The notes: generated from the sequence alone by a model not told the origin. DNA of 64,000 bases from CBDFMG01 sp965221205 [NCBI: bacterium] (GCA_965221205.1 OZ244870.1:2108001-2172000); one strand, 5' to 3'; shown: positions 48,195-57,229, counted from the stretch's first letter. Program-made: numbers and translations.

Positions 48195-51185
48195 ATGGCA
48201 ACTATTCTCGGTCTCGATCTCGGGTCAAATTCGATAGGTTGGGCTTTTGTTGATACAACGAACAGTAACATTACTGCCGCAGGAGTGAGGGTGTTCGAGG
48301 CAGGCGTTGAAAATCCGGCAGGCGCTCAAGAGGAATCAAAAAATGCAGCCCGAAGAGCGGCTCGTCTTACACGGCGGGGTTATAAACGAAAACTGATGAA
48401 ACGCTCCCGCCTCATAACCCTGCTTCGGAAGGTGAATATGTTTCCCAATTGCAGTGAGAATATTCCGGATTATTATGCGATGGACCCGTATGAGCTCAGG
48501 TGGAAAGGGCTCTACGAAGAATTGACACCGTGTCAATTCGGTAGAGTCCTGCTCCATATTAACAAACGGAGGGGTTTCCTGTCAAACAGGAAAACCGATA
48601 CACAAGACGACACTAAAATCTTCAAGGGATATGAAGACAAGGTCGGCATAACCGAAACACAAAAAACTATCGGAGAAGGCGGATTTAAAACACTTGGAGA
48701 ATATCTCGCCAGCCTTGATCCGCATGAAGTACGACGCCGGAGCAGATTCACTCTCAGGAAAATGTATCTTGACGAATTCTCGTGCTTATGGAATACACAA
48801 AAGCCCTGCAATCCAAACCTCTATACTGATGAATTGAAAAAAAATCTTGAGAAAATCATTTTTTATCAGAGACCGCTGAAGTCGCAAAAACATTTCGTGG
48901 GAAACTGCAGTCTCGAACAGAGCAAGAAAGCCGCCCCGAAGAGTTGTCCCATCTTCCAGCAATTTCGTATTCTTGAACAACTGTCGCGTATTCGCATCAC
49001 GCTCCATGAACAAGACTGGGACGACCGGCCGTTGAGCGATGCTGAGTGGTCTGTTTTGCGCAAAGAGCTCAATGCAAAAAAAGAACTCACTTTCAGCAGA
49101 ATCAGAACATTACTCAATCTTCCCGATGAGACCCATATTAATTTGGAAGAGAATGGTAAACTCATCGGAAACAAGACAGCTGCACAACTTGAGAAAGTAA
49201 TTGGGAAAAGCCGGTGGCACACTATGGGAGACGAGGAAAAATTTAGACTATGGCACCTATTCTATTCCGCTGAAGATCATGACACGCTTGACCGCTGTCT
49301 CCAACAACACTGGGACGTCACAACCGAACAGCGGGATCGTGCCGCAAAAGTTTCATTTGAAAAAGAATACGGGAATTACAGCACACGGGCGCTGAAAAAA
49401 ATCAACCCCCGCATTGCGCCCGGCGTATCGGTGACGGAGGCGGTCGAAAAAGCCGGATACATAAGCAGTAAACCGGGAATGTCCCGGAAACAGGACCGGC
49501 TGCCCGCTCTTGAAAATCTCAGAAACCCCATCGTGATGCGAGCGCTGAATGAACTGCGACATGTAGTCAATACTGCTCTCGATGTCTGCGGAAGACCTGA
49601 TATTATCCGGATCGAGCTTGCCCGGGACTTGAGAAATTCAAAGAAAAAACGCTATGAAGAGCGAAAAAAGCTGCTGAAGCGGCAGCGGGAATATGAAGAA
49701 ATACGCAAACGGCTCGAAAATGAGCTTGATTTCGGGAGCCCGACAACCGAAGACGTCCATAAATATTGTCTCTGGAAAGAATGCGGTGAGATCTGTCCCT
49801 ATACCGGAAAGACAATATCATTGAAAATGCTTTATTCCGGTGAATTCGAAATCGAGCATATCATTCCTTATAGCAAGAGCCTTGATAATTCCCTCTTTAA
49901 CAAGACTCTTTGCCATGTAAACGAGAATAAGCGTAAAGGGAATAAGACGCCGTACGAAGCCTACGCTGGTGACTCGCGGTATGACGAAATCCTCATGCGG
50001 GTAGGAAAATCTGGCATGAACAGGGGAAAACAAAAACTATTCATGGATACGGAATTAAAAGATGATTTTATCGCGCAGCAGTTAAACGACACGCGGTACA
50101 TAAGCCGGAAAGCGGTGGAATACCTCGATCCGGTCGCAGAAAAAGTGCAGGCGGTAAAAGGCGGTTCAACCGCGCTTCTTCGGTATTATTGGGGACTCAA
50201 CTCGATTTTAGGCGATGGCGATATAAAAAGCCGGGACGACCACCGGCACCACGCTGTCGATGCTGTCGTCGTTGCATTGACCGACCACAAAAAGCTGCAT
50301 ACGCTGAGCGTATATCACAAATACGGGCGTGAATCAAAGCGTGAGCAGTATCTGCCGCCGTGGGATAATTTCCACAATGATGTCGATGCGGTGATACGGA
50401 ATATTCTCGTTTCGCGCCGCTTCAAAAGAAAAACAACCGGAAAGCTCCATGAGGAAACATGTTACGGTCTGGTAACCACACCGGATGGAGACGAAAAACC
50501 AGTTGTCCGAAAGCCATTGGAAAATATGACACGAACTCAGTTGAGAGGAATTGTCGACGCAGTCGTTAAACAACAGGTCTTTGCACGGCTCAAGAGTCTC
50601 GGCATCGCTCCAGACAAAAAATTTACTGTTCCAAAGGATATGTGGAAAGAGCCGCTCATGATGCCGGACGGGAAAACAGAGATTAAAAAAGCCCGCTATT
50701 ATGTCCAGACGAAACGGGATAACCTTATACCGCTCTACGAAGGGAAAAACCTCTATGTCGAACCGGGAAGCAATCACCATATTGCGATTTTTGAGAGCGG
50801 CAGTGGAAAACGGGAGGGCGTTGTTGTCACGCTTTTCGAGGCAGCAAAGCGGGTGCGGTTGGGCAAACCGGTAATCGACCGCAATGCATGTCCCGGCTGG
50901 ACATTTGTGATGTCGCTTTCGATCAATGAAATGGTGCTTCTCGATATTGATGAAACTACTATAGACTGGGATGATCCGAAACCTGCAAAACGAGTTTCAG
51001 ACTCCTTATTCCGTGTTCAGAAAATAGACATAAATAAAATAATCACGTTTCGGCGCCACATAGTCGCACGGCTAAAAGATGATAATAACATCGAACAGGG
51101 AAGAGTTTTTAAAAATCCAAATACATTAAAAGGCATCAAAGTCGCTGTCGATCCGATCGGAAGGATAAGGAAAGCGCATGGTTAA
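48195..51185 (+). CDS. cas9: Cas9 endonuclease, type II-C
   Basis: The 996-residue size is typical of compact II-C enzymes. RuvC-I is MATILGLDLGSNSIGWAF with D8; the arginine-rich bridge helix is NAARRAARLTRRGYKRKL; RuvC-II is IRIELARDLRNS with E474. The HNH domain is CPYTGKTIS..EIEHIIPYSKSLDNS with H555 and the conserved NKxxGNxTP. RuvC-III is HRHHAVDAVVVAL with H686 and D689. All nuclease residues are present, so it should cut DNA guided by crRNA and tracrRNA. The ATG at 48195 follows AGGAGAAT. cas1 overlaps its end by 8 bases. Two 5' copies lie upstream. The PAM cannot be read from the sequence. Confidence 0.97.
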   Translation: MATILGLDLGSNSIGWAFVDTTNSNITAAGVRVFEAGVENPAGAQEESKNAARRAARLTRRGYKRKLMKRSRLITLLRKVNMFPNCSENIPDYYAMDPYELRWKGLYEELTPCQFGRVLLHINKRRGFLSNRKTDTQDDTKIFKGYEDKVGITETQKTIGEGGFKTLGEYLASLDPHEVRRRSRFTLRKMYLDEFSCLWNTQKPCNPNLYTDELKKNLEKIIFYQRPLKSQKHFVGNCSLEQSKKAAPKSCPIFQQFRILEQLSRIRITLHEQDWDDRPLSDAEWSVLRKELNAKKELTFSRIRTLLNLPDETHINLEENGKLIGNKTAAQLEKVIGKSRWHTMGDEEKFRLWHLFYSAEDHDTLDRCLQQHWDVTTEQRDRAAKVSFEKEYGNYSTRALKKINPRIAPGVSVTEAVEKAGYISSKPGMSRKQDRLPALENLRNPIVMRALNELRHVVNTALDVCGRPDIIRIELARDLRNSKKKRYEERKKLLKRQREYEEIRKRLENELDFGSPTTEDVHKYCLWKECGEICPYTGKTISLKMLYSGEFEIEHIIPYSKSLDNSLFNKTLCHVNENKRKGNKTPYEAYAGDSRYDEILMRVGKSGMNRGKQKLFMDTELKDDFIAQQLNDTRYISRKAVEYLDPVAEKVQAVKGGSTALLRYYWGLNSILGDGDIKSRDDHRHHAVDAVVVALTDHKKLHTLSVYHKYGRESKREQYLPPWDNFHNDVDAVIRNILVSRRFKRKTTGKLHEETCYGLVTTPDGDEKPVVRKPLENMTRTQLRGIVDAVVKQQVFARLKSLGIAPDKKFTVPKDMWKEPLMMPDGKTEIKKARYYVQTKRDNLIPLYEGKNLYVEPGSNHHIAIFESGSGKREGVVVTLFEAAKRVRLGKPVIDRNACPGWTFVMSLSINEMVLLDIDETTIDWDDPKPAKRVSDSLFRVQKIDINKIITFRRHIVARLKDDNNIEQGRVFKNPNTLKGIKVAVDPIGRIRKAHG

Positions 51186-52065
51186 ACGAACAGTTGTATT
51201 CAGTAATCCGACATATCTCCATACGAAGCAGAACCAGCTTGTCATATCGGGAGCTGAGCAGAACGATAAGACGATACCGATTGAAGATATCGGGATTGTT
51301 CTCTGTGATCATGACCAGATTCGCATCACGAAAACCCTGCTGGCGAAACTGTTGGAAAACAATGCGGCAGTCGTTATTACCGACGGCAAACATCTGCCGG
51401 CAGGACTTTTTCTGCCACTCGACACGAATATACTGCAGCAGGAGCGATTTACCGGGCAGGCAGGCGCGCCGGTCCCATTGCGGAAACGACTCTGGAAACA
51501 GACGGTCCTGGCGAAAATCAGGAACCAGGCATTGATTCTTAAAAAATTCGGCATGGAAAATGCTCCCTTGTCCGCACTGTTACACAAAGTACGTTCCGGA
51601 GACCCGGGAAACATTGAGGCGGTTGCAGCACAGCGGTACTGGAAGCTTTTGTTTTCCGGGCGGAAATTCAGGAGGAGGCGCTGCGGCGGTCCCCCGAACA
51701 ACTTGCTCAATTACGGATATGCCGTTTTACGGGCACTGCTGGCGCGGAGCCTTATTGGAGGAGGCCTTCTTCCGCTTATCGGAATACACCACAGGAACCG
51801 GTATAACGCCTTTCCGCTTGCGGACGATATCATGGAGCCCTACAGACCTTTTGTTGACAGTATCGTATATGAATTGTCGACACACCAGGCAGTAGAAGAC
51901 CTTACCCCGGAATCGAAAAAGGCGTTGCTGGGGATTCCGGCGGTGACCGTGACCATGGGCGGCGAGCAGTCGCCGCTCATGGTCGCCGCCTCAAGAACTG
52001 CTTCAAGCCTGCAAAAATGTTTTCACAATCGATCATCATCACTACTTGAATTTCCACAACCATGA
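51178..52065 (+). CDS. cas1: Cas1 spacer integrase
   Basis: 295 residues. Metal ligands can be placed as E147 (NIEAVAAQRYW), H204/H205 (GIHHRNRYNAFPLADD) and E220 (IMEPYRPFVD), the usual type II Cas1 pattern. Cas1 with Cas2 inserts new spacers at the array. It overlaps cas9 by 8 bases and cas2 by 4 (ATGA). It looks intact. Confidence 0.95.
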   Translation: MVKRTVVFSNPTYLHTKQNQLVISGAEQNDKTIPIEDIGIVLCDHDQIRITKTLLAKLLENNAAVVITDGKHLPAGLFLPLDTNILQQERFTGQAGAPVPLRKRLWKQTVLAKIRNQALILKKFGMENAPLSALLHKVRSGDPGNIEAVAAQRYWKLLFSGRKFRRRRCGGPPNNLLNYGYAVLRALLARSLIGGGLLPLIGIHHRNRYNAFPLADDIMEPYRPFVDSIVYELSTHQAVEDLTPESKKALLGIPAVTVTMGGEQSPLMVAASRTASSLQKCFHNRSSSLLEFPQP

Positions 52066-52391
52066 ACTTGAATGCGTATAGAATTATGTGGCTCTTTGTA
52101 TTTTTCGATCTGCCGGTAAAAACAAAACGGGAAAAGAAGGCGCACGTGCGTTTCGTGATAAATCTCAAAAAAGACGGTTTCACGATGATGCAGTACTCTG
52201 TTTATATCCGCCACTGTCCGAGCCGCGAAAATGCCGAGGTCCACTGTAAACGGGTTCAATCGTTCCTGCCGGCAAAGGGGTCGGTCGTTATCCTGAGAGT
52301 GACCGACAAACAGTTCGGGCTGATGGAATCGTATATCAGCAAAAAGAAAAATCCTCTCCCGGAGGTGTCGTATCAGCTTGAATTTTTCTAA
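52062..52391 (+). CDS. cas2: Cas2
   Basis: 109 residues with the ferredoxin-like fold. The conserved aspartate region is FVFFDLPVKTKRE, followed by FVINLKKDGFTMMQYSVYIR and a C-terminal strand YQLEFF. It completes the adaptation complex. No csn2 or cas4 follows, which fits II-C. The array begins 100 bp downstream. Confidence 0.95.
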   Translation: MNLNAYRIMWLFVFFDLPVKTKREKKAHVRFVINLKKDGFTMMQYSVYIRHCPSRENAEVHCKRVQSFLPAKGSVVILRVTDKQFGLMESYISKKKNPLPEVSYQLEFF

Positions 52392-52410
52392 AAAAACGAC
52401 CTTATGAAAC

Positions 52411-52438
52411 AAAAAACCGGCCTGAAAGACCGGTTTTT
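52411..52438. terminator. Bidirectional terminator between cas2 and the array
   Basis: AAAAACCGG and CCGGTTTTT make a stem with A- and T-runs on both sides. It can end both the cas operon and leftward crRNA transcripts. Confidence 0.8.
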
Positions 52439-52490
52439 CGAAAGAAGATTTTGGCTAACTCGTTACTGGACATAAAGTTAGCAAAAGCCT

Positions 52491-52922
52491 AATATACAAA
52501 ACTTATTCTTGAAAGCAAACCATAACTGGAGTGGTGATGGGGGGTATCCTGGTTTTAATATACAAAACTTATTCTTGAAAGCAAACCATAACTGGAAGGG
52601 TTGTGGGAAAGTTTGATTCCATAATATACAAAACTTATTCTTGAAAGCAAACCATAACAGTCCTTTTCAATCTTGTCAAGCTTGCCCAAATATACAAAAC
52701 TTATTCTTGAAAGCAAACCATAACTAACCCCTTTTATTTATCCCCATCTATATAAATATACAAAACTTATTCTTGAAAGCAAACCATAACCACCGATGTC
52801 TAATGCGGCCGCAGAGAGAGAATATACAAAACTTATTCTTGAAAGCAAACCATAACCCATTGCCATTGTTTTATCTCCTTATTTATAATATACAAAACTT
52901 ATTCTTGAAAGCAAACCATAAC
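52491..52922 (-). CRISPR. CRISPR array: seven identical 36-bp repeats, six 30-bp spacers
   Basis: The repeat on the plus strand is AATATACAAAACTTATTC then TTGAAAGCAAACCATAAC (36 bp). Repeat starts: 52491, 52557, 52623, 52689, 52755, 52821, 52887; all spacers are exactly 30 bp. In crRNA sense (minus strand) the repeat starts GTTATGG and pairs with the tracrRNA. Each repeat holds TTGCTT, 16 bp, TATATT at its end in crRNA sense, a possible internal promoter as known from other II-C arrays. No spacer matches elsewhere in the window by eye. After the seventh repeat, kb-long inserts begin. Confidence 0.98.
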
Positions 52923-52948
52923 CGGAGAGATGTTCCTCCGTGCGGCCT
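52923..52948. repeat. 25-bp flank shared by three repeat-bounded inserts, copy 1
   Basis: CGGAGAGATGTTCCTCCGTG and CGGCC directly follow the seventh repeat. The same flank follows the repeats at 59012 and 60537. CGGAG/CTCCG can form a hairpin, so it may be the end of a gene terminator. Confidence 0.8.
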
Positions 52949-53246
52949 CCTGGGGGCATCCTCGTGCCCGGAGATAGCATCCCGGCTCGCTGGCTCGGCG
53001 AACGTGGGCAACCCCTGGGCGCGGCGGCGCTCGGCGAGCGGGTCGCCGCCCGTCGGGGTCGGAGAGCGGCGCGGCTCTGTCAGGAACAAACGCACGTTCT
53101 GGCCGAACAGTTCAGCAGCATGGAACATGGTGCGTTCCGTGTTCCGTATCTGTCAGAGAAAATACTCGAAGCCGCATTCCATAGACGGGCCGTGAAGACC
53201 GTCGCCTATCTGCGGGTCTCGCCCGGGGCGTGACCGAGGTTGGTCT
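52949..53246. other. GC-rich insert start, broken coding pieces
   Basis: No intact gene. A plus-strand frame ends in VKTVAYLRVSPG, like the first strand of a serine recombinase (TVAYLRVS), but nothing of the catalytic domain follows. The preceding part may be a helical DNA-binding fragment. Confidence 0.35.
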
Positions 53247-54179
53247 TTACTGCCGCGTCAACGTGGCCGACAGCTCGATGGGTCCGCAGACGCTGGTTGT
53301 GGCGGTTGTGCGGAATACCACCATGTTGCCAGTAAAGGTAAGCGTTATGATCGCCTCCATGATCGTACCGCAATCCGGGTCTTCTTCGTCCGGCGCGGTG
53401 AGCGTGACGCGGCCGGCCGCATCTATGGTGCCGCTGATGGTTCCGAGATCAGTGGTCTCGCCTACTACTTCGTAGCTGCCCGTGATCGCGAGTTGTGCCC
53501 CGTCCTGCGCCACGGTCATTGACATGGTTCCGCTCGAACTCACCATTGACCCTTCAATCAAGGCTGAGAGCGTCAGTGGTCCACGATAGGTGCCGGCGAC
53601 ATTCGGAATCACCGGTTGCGGCGGCATCGGCGTAGGACTCGGCGGACTTGTGTTGTCACCTTGCCGCGTCAACGTGGATGACATTTCGGCGTTGTTTCCG
53701 CAGTCGTCGCTTTGGGCTAAGTTGAATACCGCTATGTTGCCAGTAAAGGTAAGCGTTGCAACCGTGTTCGTACTGCAAACCTGGTCCGGGTCTTCTTCTT
53801 GGAAAGTGTCGGCCGGGAACGTGACACGACCATCCGTATCGATGGTGGCGTTGATGATTCCGAGATCGCTAGTGTCACTTAATACAGTCGAGCCCGTGAT
53901 CGTGAGTTGTGCCCCGGCCTGCGCCACGGTCATTGACATAGTTCCGCTCGAACTCACCATTGACCCTTCAATCAAGGCTGAGAGCGTCAGTGGTCCACGA
54001 TAGGTGCCGGCGACATTCGGAATCACCGGTTGCGGCGGCATCGGCGTAGGACTCGGCGGCGGCATCGGCGTAGGACTCGGCGGCGGCATCGGTGTAGGAC
54101 TCGTTGGACTTGTGTTGTCACCGCCGCACGCTGACAACCCGAGAACGATGATCGAGACAAGAGTAAGGTGTGCGCGCAT
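53247..54179 (-). CDS. Lipoprotein with two tandem beta-domain repeats and a PMPPPSPT linker
   Basis: 310 residues. The signal with lipobox LSACGG is followed by a proline linker made of 24-bp DNA repeats (54034-54115), then two copies of a domain of about 120 residues: VIPNVAGTYRGPLTLSALIE, GTMSMTVAQ.GAQL and a closing ELSATLTRQ. The two copies are nearly identical in their first halves, so the duplication is recent. Function unknown. It is read in the crRNA direction, downstream of the repeat at 55248 and three small frames. The start at 54179 follows AGGAGGAGC. Confidence 0.75.
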   Translation of the reverse strand: MRAHLTLVSIIVLGLSACGGDNTSPTSPTPMPPPSPTPMPPPSPTPMPPQPVIPNVAGTYRGPLTLSALIEGSMVSSSGTMSMTVAQAGAQLTITGSTVLSDTSDLGIINATIDTDGRVTFPADTFQEEDPDQVCSTNTVATLTFTGNIAVFNLAQSDDCGNNAEMSSTLTRQGDNTSPPSPTPMPPQPVIPNVAGTYRGPLTLSALIEGSMVSSSGTMSMTVAQDGAQLAITGSYEVVGETTDLGTISGTIDAAGRVTLTAPDEEDPDCGTIMEAIITLTFTGNMVVFRTTATTSVCGPIELSATLTRQ

Positions 54180-54239
54180 CTGCTCCTCCTTAATGTATTA
54201 ATATATGGGATTAATATACCTACTGACAGATTGAAAAGA

Positions 54240-54680
54240 CTATTTTTTCAAATCTTCTTTAGTAAATAAATAAACAACAATTGAATTCGGATCATTATTA
54301 TCTATAAGACTCATATCTAAATCTTCTAAAGTAACATGTAGCTCTTCTGGGCTAAGCTGATAAGCAGACCCATTTGCATTATCTATGACCATACCTATTA
54401 TCCCCCAAGAAAAAATATTTCCTCAAATGGCTGCTCTCTTTTTAAATTCTCTAGTGATATTGAGTGTCACGTCTTCATAGTTTTCCTTTTTAATAACAAC
54501 AATATATTCACGTGTTTTCTTCAAAGTAACTGTAGTTGGCGTGCTCCCCATATCTTCATTATTTATAAGCACCCTCGCCCCAGCAGGCATTGAATTGAAA
54601 CTAATACCTTGTGTAGTTCCTCTCGAAATAGTTGCACAGGAAAATGATGCCACACAAAACAACGCAATAAAAACCCAGTC
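54240..54680 (-). pseudogene. PEGA-domain lipoprotein with an in-frame TGA
   Basis: A signal-like ALFCVASFSCATIS with a lipobox is followed by a PEGA domain (ISFNSMPAGARVLINNEDMG, then TPTTVTLKKTREYIVVI). After REFKKRAAI comes TGA, and the same frame then continues with GNIFSWGIIGMVIDNANGSA, the normal end of this lipoprotein type, to a stop at 54240-54242. One nonsense change therefore splits it. There is no good start codon: the frame opens after a stop near 54690. Composition is AT-rich, unlike its neighbours. Confidence 0.65.
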
Positions 54681-54751
54681 AATCTTTTAAAAATAAAAGT
54701 GCAGTCGTGGTCACCTTCAAAAACCCGATATTTGATGCCTAACAGAGTATT

Positions 54752-54883
54752 TTAGAGCACTTCAGAAGTTTTAACGGGGGGGGGGGGGGGGGGTGCAAGG
54801 AATAGCCCCTCTTTATCTATCACTTCCTGGAACGTCTCAGCAAGCTTGATAACACTTCCATTTAACTTTTTATTATCATCCAT
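54752..54883 (-). CDS. 43-residue frame containing an 18-base C-tract
   Basis: The ATG at 54881-54883 follows AAGGGGTGTAG. The product starts MDDNKKLNGSVIKLAETF, then after LFLA has six prolines from the homopolymer and ends VKTSEVL. The tract may slip, but all three frames end soon after it. No family match. Confidence 0.35.
   Translation of the reverse strand: MDDNKKLNGSVIKLAETFQEVIDKEGLFLAPPPPPPVKTSEVL
54776..54793. repeat. Homopolymer of 18 G
   Basis: Eighteen consecutive G on the plus strand within the small frame at 54752-54883. Length is uncertain in any sequencing technology. Confidence 0.8.
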
Positions 54884-55013
54884 TCTACACCCCTTCTCTT
54901 TGAGTTAAATTATACTACTAGGAACGGACAAAAAAATACAAAATACCATGACATATTAACAATTTGCCACTAACTATAGTATAAGGAATTTTTAAAAAAG
55001 CAACATAAAAAAT

Positions 55014-55148
55014 TTATCGCAGAGGAGTGGGCTTTTTAAATTCTTTTTCTTTTACAACCGGTTTCGTCAAGTTCTTGGGATTAACCCTGATGATCCTGTT
55101 TAAAGCTTCAAGAAACCCCATACCCTCAGGAAATATTCGTTTAGACAT
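55014..55148 (-). CDS. 44-residue hypothetical protein
   Basis: The ATG at 55148 is preceded by GAAAGGATG. It reads MSKRIFPEGMGFLEALNRII and ends with a lysine-rich tail (KPTPLR). Basic, soluble, no family recognised. It begins about 100 bp downstream of the repeat at 55248 in crRNA sense. Confidence 0.4.
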   Translation of the reverse strand: MSKRIFPEGMGFLEALNRIIRVNPKNLTKPVVKEKEFKKPTPLR

Positions 55149-55247
55149 AAATGAACATCCTTTCAAAAAAACAATTTAATAAGAGCGAATCCCAAACCAA
55201 GCAAACTAAGAAAACCCCCTATTACAGAACATATAACTTTAGGGATT

Positions 55248-55324
55248 AATATACAAACTCATTCTTGAAAGCAAACCATAACAATACAGTTTGAAACGTT
55301 ATGAACTGTTTTAATATACAAACT
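55248..55324 (-). CRISPR. Isolated repeat-spacer-repeat unit (second repeat truncated)
   Basis: A 35-bp repeat variant (55248-55282; TACAAACTCATTC) is followed by a 30-bp spacer (55283-55312), then the first 12 bases of the next repeat (55313-55324). That repeat breaks at AACTCA and continues into an inverted barrel-gene fragment. Exact spacer length shows that it belongs to the same array as 52491-52922. Confidence 0.85.
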
Positions 55325-55400
55325 CAAAGGTTGAGGTGAACGGATCGACGCCGTCCGCCTGGACCGGAATGTGGCTTCGAACAAGGTTGAAGGTTGCTTC
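55325..55400 (-). pseudogene. Barrel-protein C-terminal fragment joined to a broken repeat
   Basis: The bases match 59127-59204 (plus strand AGGTTGAGGTGAACGGATCG), the end region of the barrel gene family, then jump over about 31 bp to CTTCGCGCCGAC. It begins at the word CTCA shared by the repeat and the gene. Confidence 0.75.
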
Positions 55401-55843
55401 CTTCGCGCCGACATGGCGCACGGCAAACTCGTGTTCCGAAAGGTCGGGCCTGGCGAGAGCTTGTGCGAGATCGAACTCTGGGTCGGAGGCGACAGGTATC
55501 AAGAAGATCACGATGACGCTGGCCCACTCCACGTCGCCTTCACGGGCCGCCTAATTGCTGTGAAAGCGATGACCTCGCCATCGCAATACCTGCAATCCGT
55601 GTCTACCAAACGAGAACGGGGAAGCTAGTCGTGTACCGCGACTGGCGCGGTGGCACTCTGGAGGATGCGGGCGCTACCTACCGAGAGTTTCCAGACTTGA
55701 AGACCTTGGTGGCAAGTCCGAGCGCACTGGATACGCTCTGGATCAATGGTAGTGGAAACGGTGAACGGCCTGACCTAGATCGACAGTTCCTGCACCACAC
55801 CGCCGCAGCGCTTAGAGAAAAACTGGTTATTCGAATCGACTGA
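55401..55843 (+). pseudogene. Frameshifted small protein, possibly EXLDI-like
   Basis: Two frames join to one protein: KLVFRKVGPGESLCEIELWV, HVAFTGRLIAVKAMT, then after a shift near 55590 AIRVYQTRTGKLVVYRDW, YREFPDLKTLVAS and the end AALREKLVIRID. The order FTGRL, VY.T..GK, and a terminal E.L..I segment resembles EXLDI proteins, but I am not sure. It is plus strand, against the crRNA direction. Confidence 0.4.
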
Positions 55844-55867
55844 CTCTCGGCGACAAAGGGGACTCAG

Positions 55868-56113
55868 ATGCTTACGCTTGGCCAGGCTGGGCTGCAAAAA
55901 CTCGCCAATCATCTTCTTCGACACGACCGCTGTGGCCGCAAGCGACGGCACGCATCCCAAGGAAAGGCAGAAGCCGCCATACGCGCGCTCATTCGCCGAG
56001 AACTGGACCGGCCCAGCGAAGGGTTGCTGGCGGCATATCACTGTCCCCGCTGTCTTTCATGGCATGTAGGACATCGTTCACGCCACACGACCACAGTCGC
56101 TCTGGCATCGTGA
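55868..56113 (+). CDS. Small zinc-ribbon-like protein
   Basis: 81 residues from an ATG at 55868 with AAAGGGGA before it. The C-terminal YHCPRCLSWHVGH carries a CxxC-x-x-x-H pattern typical of small zinc-ribbon proteins common on plasmids and phages. The N-terminal part is basic and helical. Function unknown. Confidence 0.5.
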   Translation: MLTLGQAGLQKLANHLLRHDRCGRKRRHASQGKAEAAIRALIRRELDRPSEGLLAAYHCPRCLSWHVGHRSRHTTTVALAS

Positions 56114-56168
56114 ACGCGACCGAGTGAGAGACGAGACGAGCGTCGTCCTCGTAAAAGGACGCTAGAGC

Positions 56169-56336
56169 ATGACGGACGACACAAGTACTACTTGGTTTCT
56201 GCTTGTTTTCGGTATCGGTGGGCTTACGTTTGTCGTCGTTAACGTGATGGAGAACGGCATGACTGAAGGCATGGCGTATCCCATTCTTTTCTCTGTTCTC
56301 GGTTCTCGCGCTCATAGCCGGAATTCAAGACCTTAG
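56169..56336 (+). CDS. 55-residue membrane protein
   Basis: ATG at 56169; hydrophobic WFLLVFGIGGLTFVVVNV and a second weaker segment AYPILFSVLGS. No family recognised. It lies 55 bp after the zinc-ribbon frame in the same direction. Confidence 0.4.
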   Translation: MTDDTSTTWFLLVFGIGGLTFVVVNVMENGMTEGMAYPILFSVLGSRAHSRNSRP

Positions 56337-56482
56337 ACAGTAAATAGCTGGCTACGTCGGCTGGCACTCGGAACGAGCGCGACCAGGACCGGGCACTATT
56401 CGACCTGCCGCCAGCCGGCGGTCCCACCCCAAAGACGCCTGCCGCCCGTTCTGTGGCGTCTTGGAGCGGGTCAGGGCCGTCC

Positions 56483-57073
56483 TCACGAGCCGGGGGGGCC
56501 CGTTTGGGGTGGGGGGTGGGAGCTGCTTAGCTTCGGCTCAGCGAACAGCTTCAGCGCCTCTCGCTCCGCATCGGTTAGCGTCAGTTGTGCGCCGGCCGCC
56601 GCCTCCGGATAGACCATCGCCGCCTTCCATTCGTGTTGCCCCATGGAGGTGGCGACGCCAAGTCTGACGCCACGTTTGCGTAACCGCTCCACCAGCGCTG
56701 GCGCATCGAACAAGAACACCTCCGTGATCACCAACGGCCGGGTCTGGCCCCGCGAGGTCATCGCCCCCGCCTTCGGCCCGGTCATTACAAGGTAGTAGTC
56801 CGGGACGCCGGCTGGATTGATGTCGAGCAGCCCCTCGCGCTTGCCGTACCACTTCACATTCACCGTCTGTCCGGCCAGCGGGCCGTCTGCAAACCGGCCG
56901 TCGAAGCCCTCCTGAACCGCGGATTCTTCCAGCGTCACCCTGAAGATTTCCCGCGCGATCCACTCCCCGACATGACCCCTGATGGCTGGACGGCCGATCA
57001 GAGCCGCAATCTCTTTGTCGATGGTGTTACGCCTCGCCAAGAGGGAGGCTAATTGCTTCAGATGATCGCTCAT
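56483..57073 (-). CDS. PD-(D/E)XK-like protein (DUF6998-like)
   Basis: 196 residues. The N-terminal helix with ALIGRPAIRGHVGEWIAREI has a glutamate, FDGRFADGPLAGQTVNVKWY provides an aspartate and a VK, and PDYYLVMTGPKAG follows. This matches a nuclease-like fold family of unknown target. The tail after residue 180 is low complexity. Minus strand, GC-rich. The start at 57073 has no strong ribosome binding site (AATAGCAACAGCC). Confidence 0.55.
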   Translation of the reverse strand: MSDHLKQLASLLARRNTIDKEIAALIGRPAIRGHVGEWIAREIFRVTLEESAVQEGFDGRFADGPLAGQTVNVKWYGKREGLLDINPAGVPDYYLVMTGPKAGAMTSRGQTRPLVITEVFLFDAPALVERLRKRGVRLGVATSMGQHEWKAAMVYPEAAAGAQLTLTDAEREALKLFAEPKLSSSHPPPQTGPPGS

Positions 57074-57229
57074 GGCTGTTGCTATTCCAGTAACGTTTTT
57101 TTGGAATAATACTGAGGAAAATCCGGAGTACTGGTGCCACTACCCCCGCTAATCCCCTCAATTTCCAGTTGAGTCGGCCTCTTTTTCAGCCGAAAGATTG
57201 TCAAGTACGTACTACTTGATCAGTACTAC

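Noticed and set aside
52527-52886. Self-targeting spacers
   Set aside because: None of the six 30-bp spacers could be found elsewhere in the window by eye; spacer 6 resembles a generic ribosome binding site plus start codon only.
53590-54201. Plus-strand frames in the PMPPPSPT repeat region
   Set aside because: They are shadows of the lipoprotein gene, and the GIGVGLGG repeats arise from the 24-bp DNA repeat.
54420-54422. TGA recoding as tryptophan, glycine or selenocysteine
   Set aside because: Several genes, including cas1 and the nuclease gene, use TGA as a normal stop, and no selenocysteine-type hairpin was recognised.
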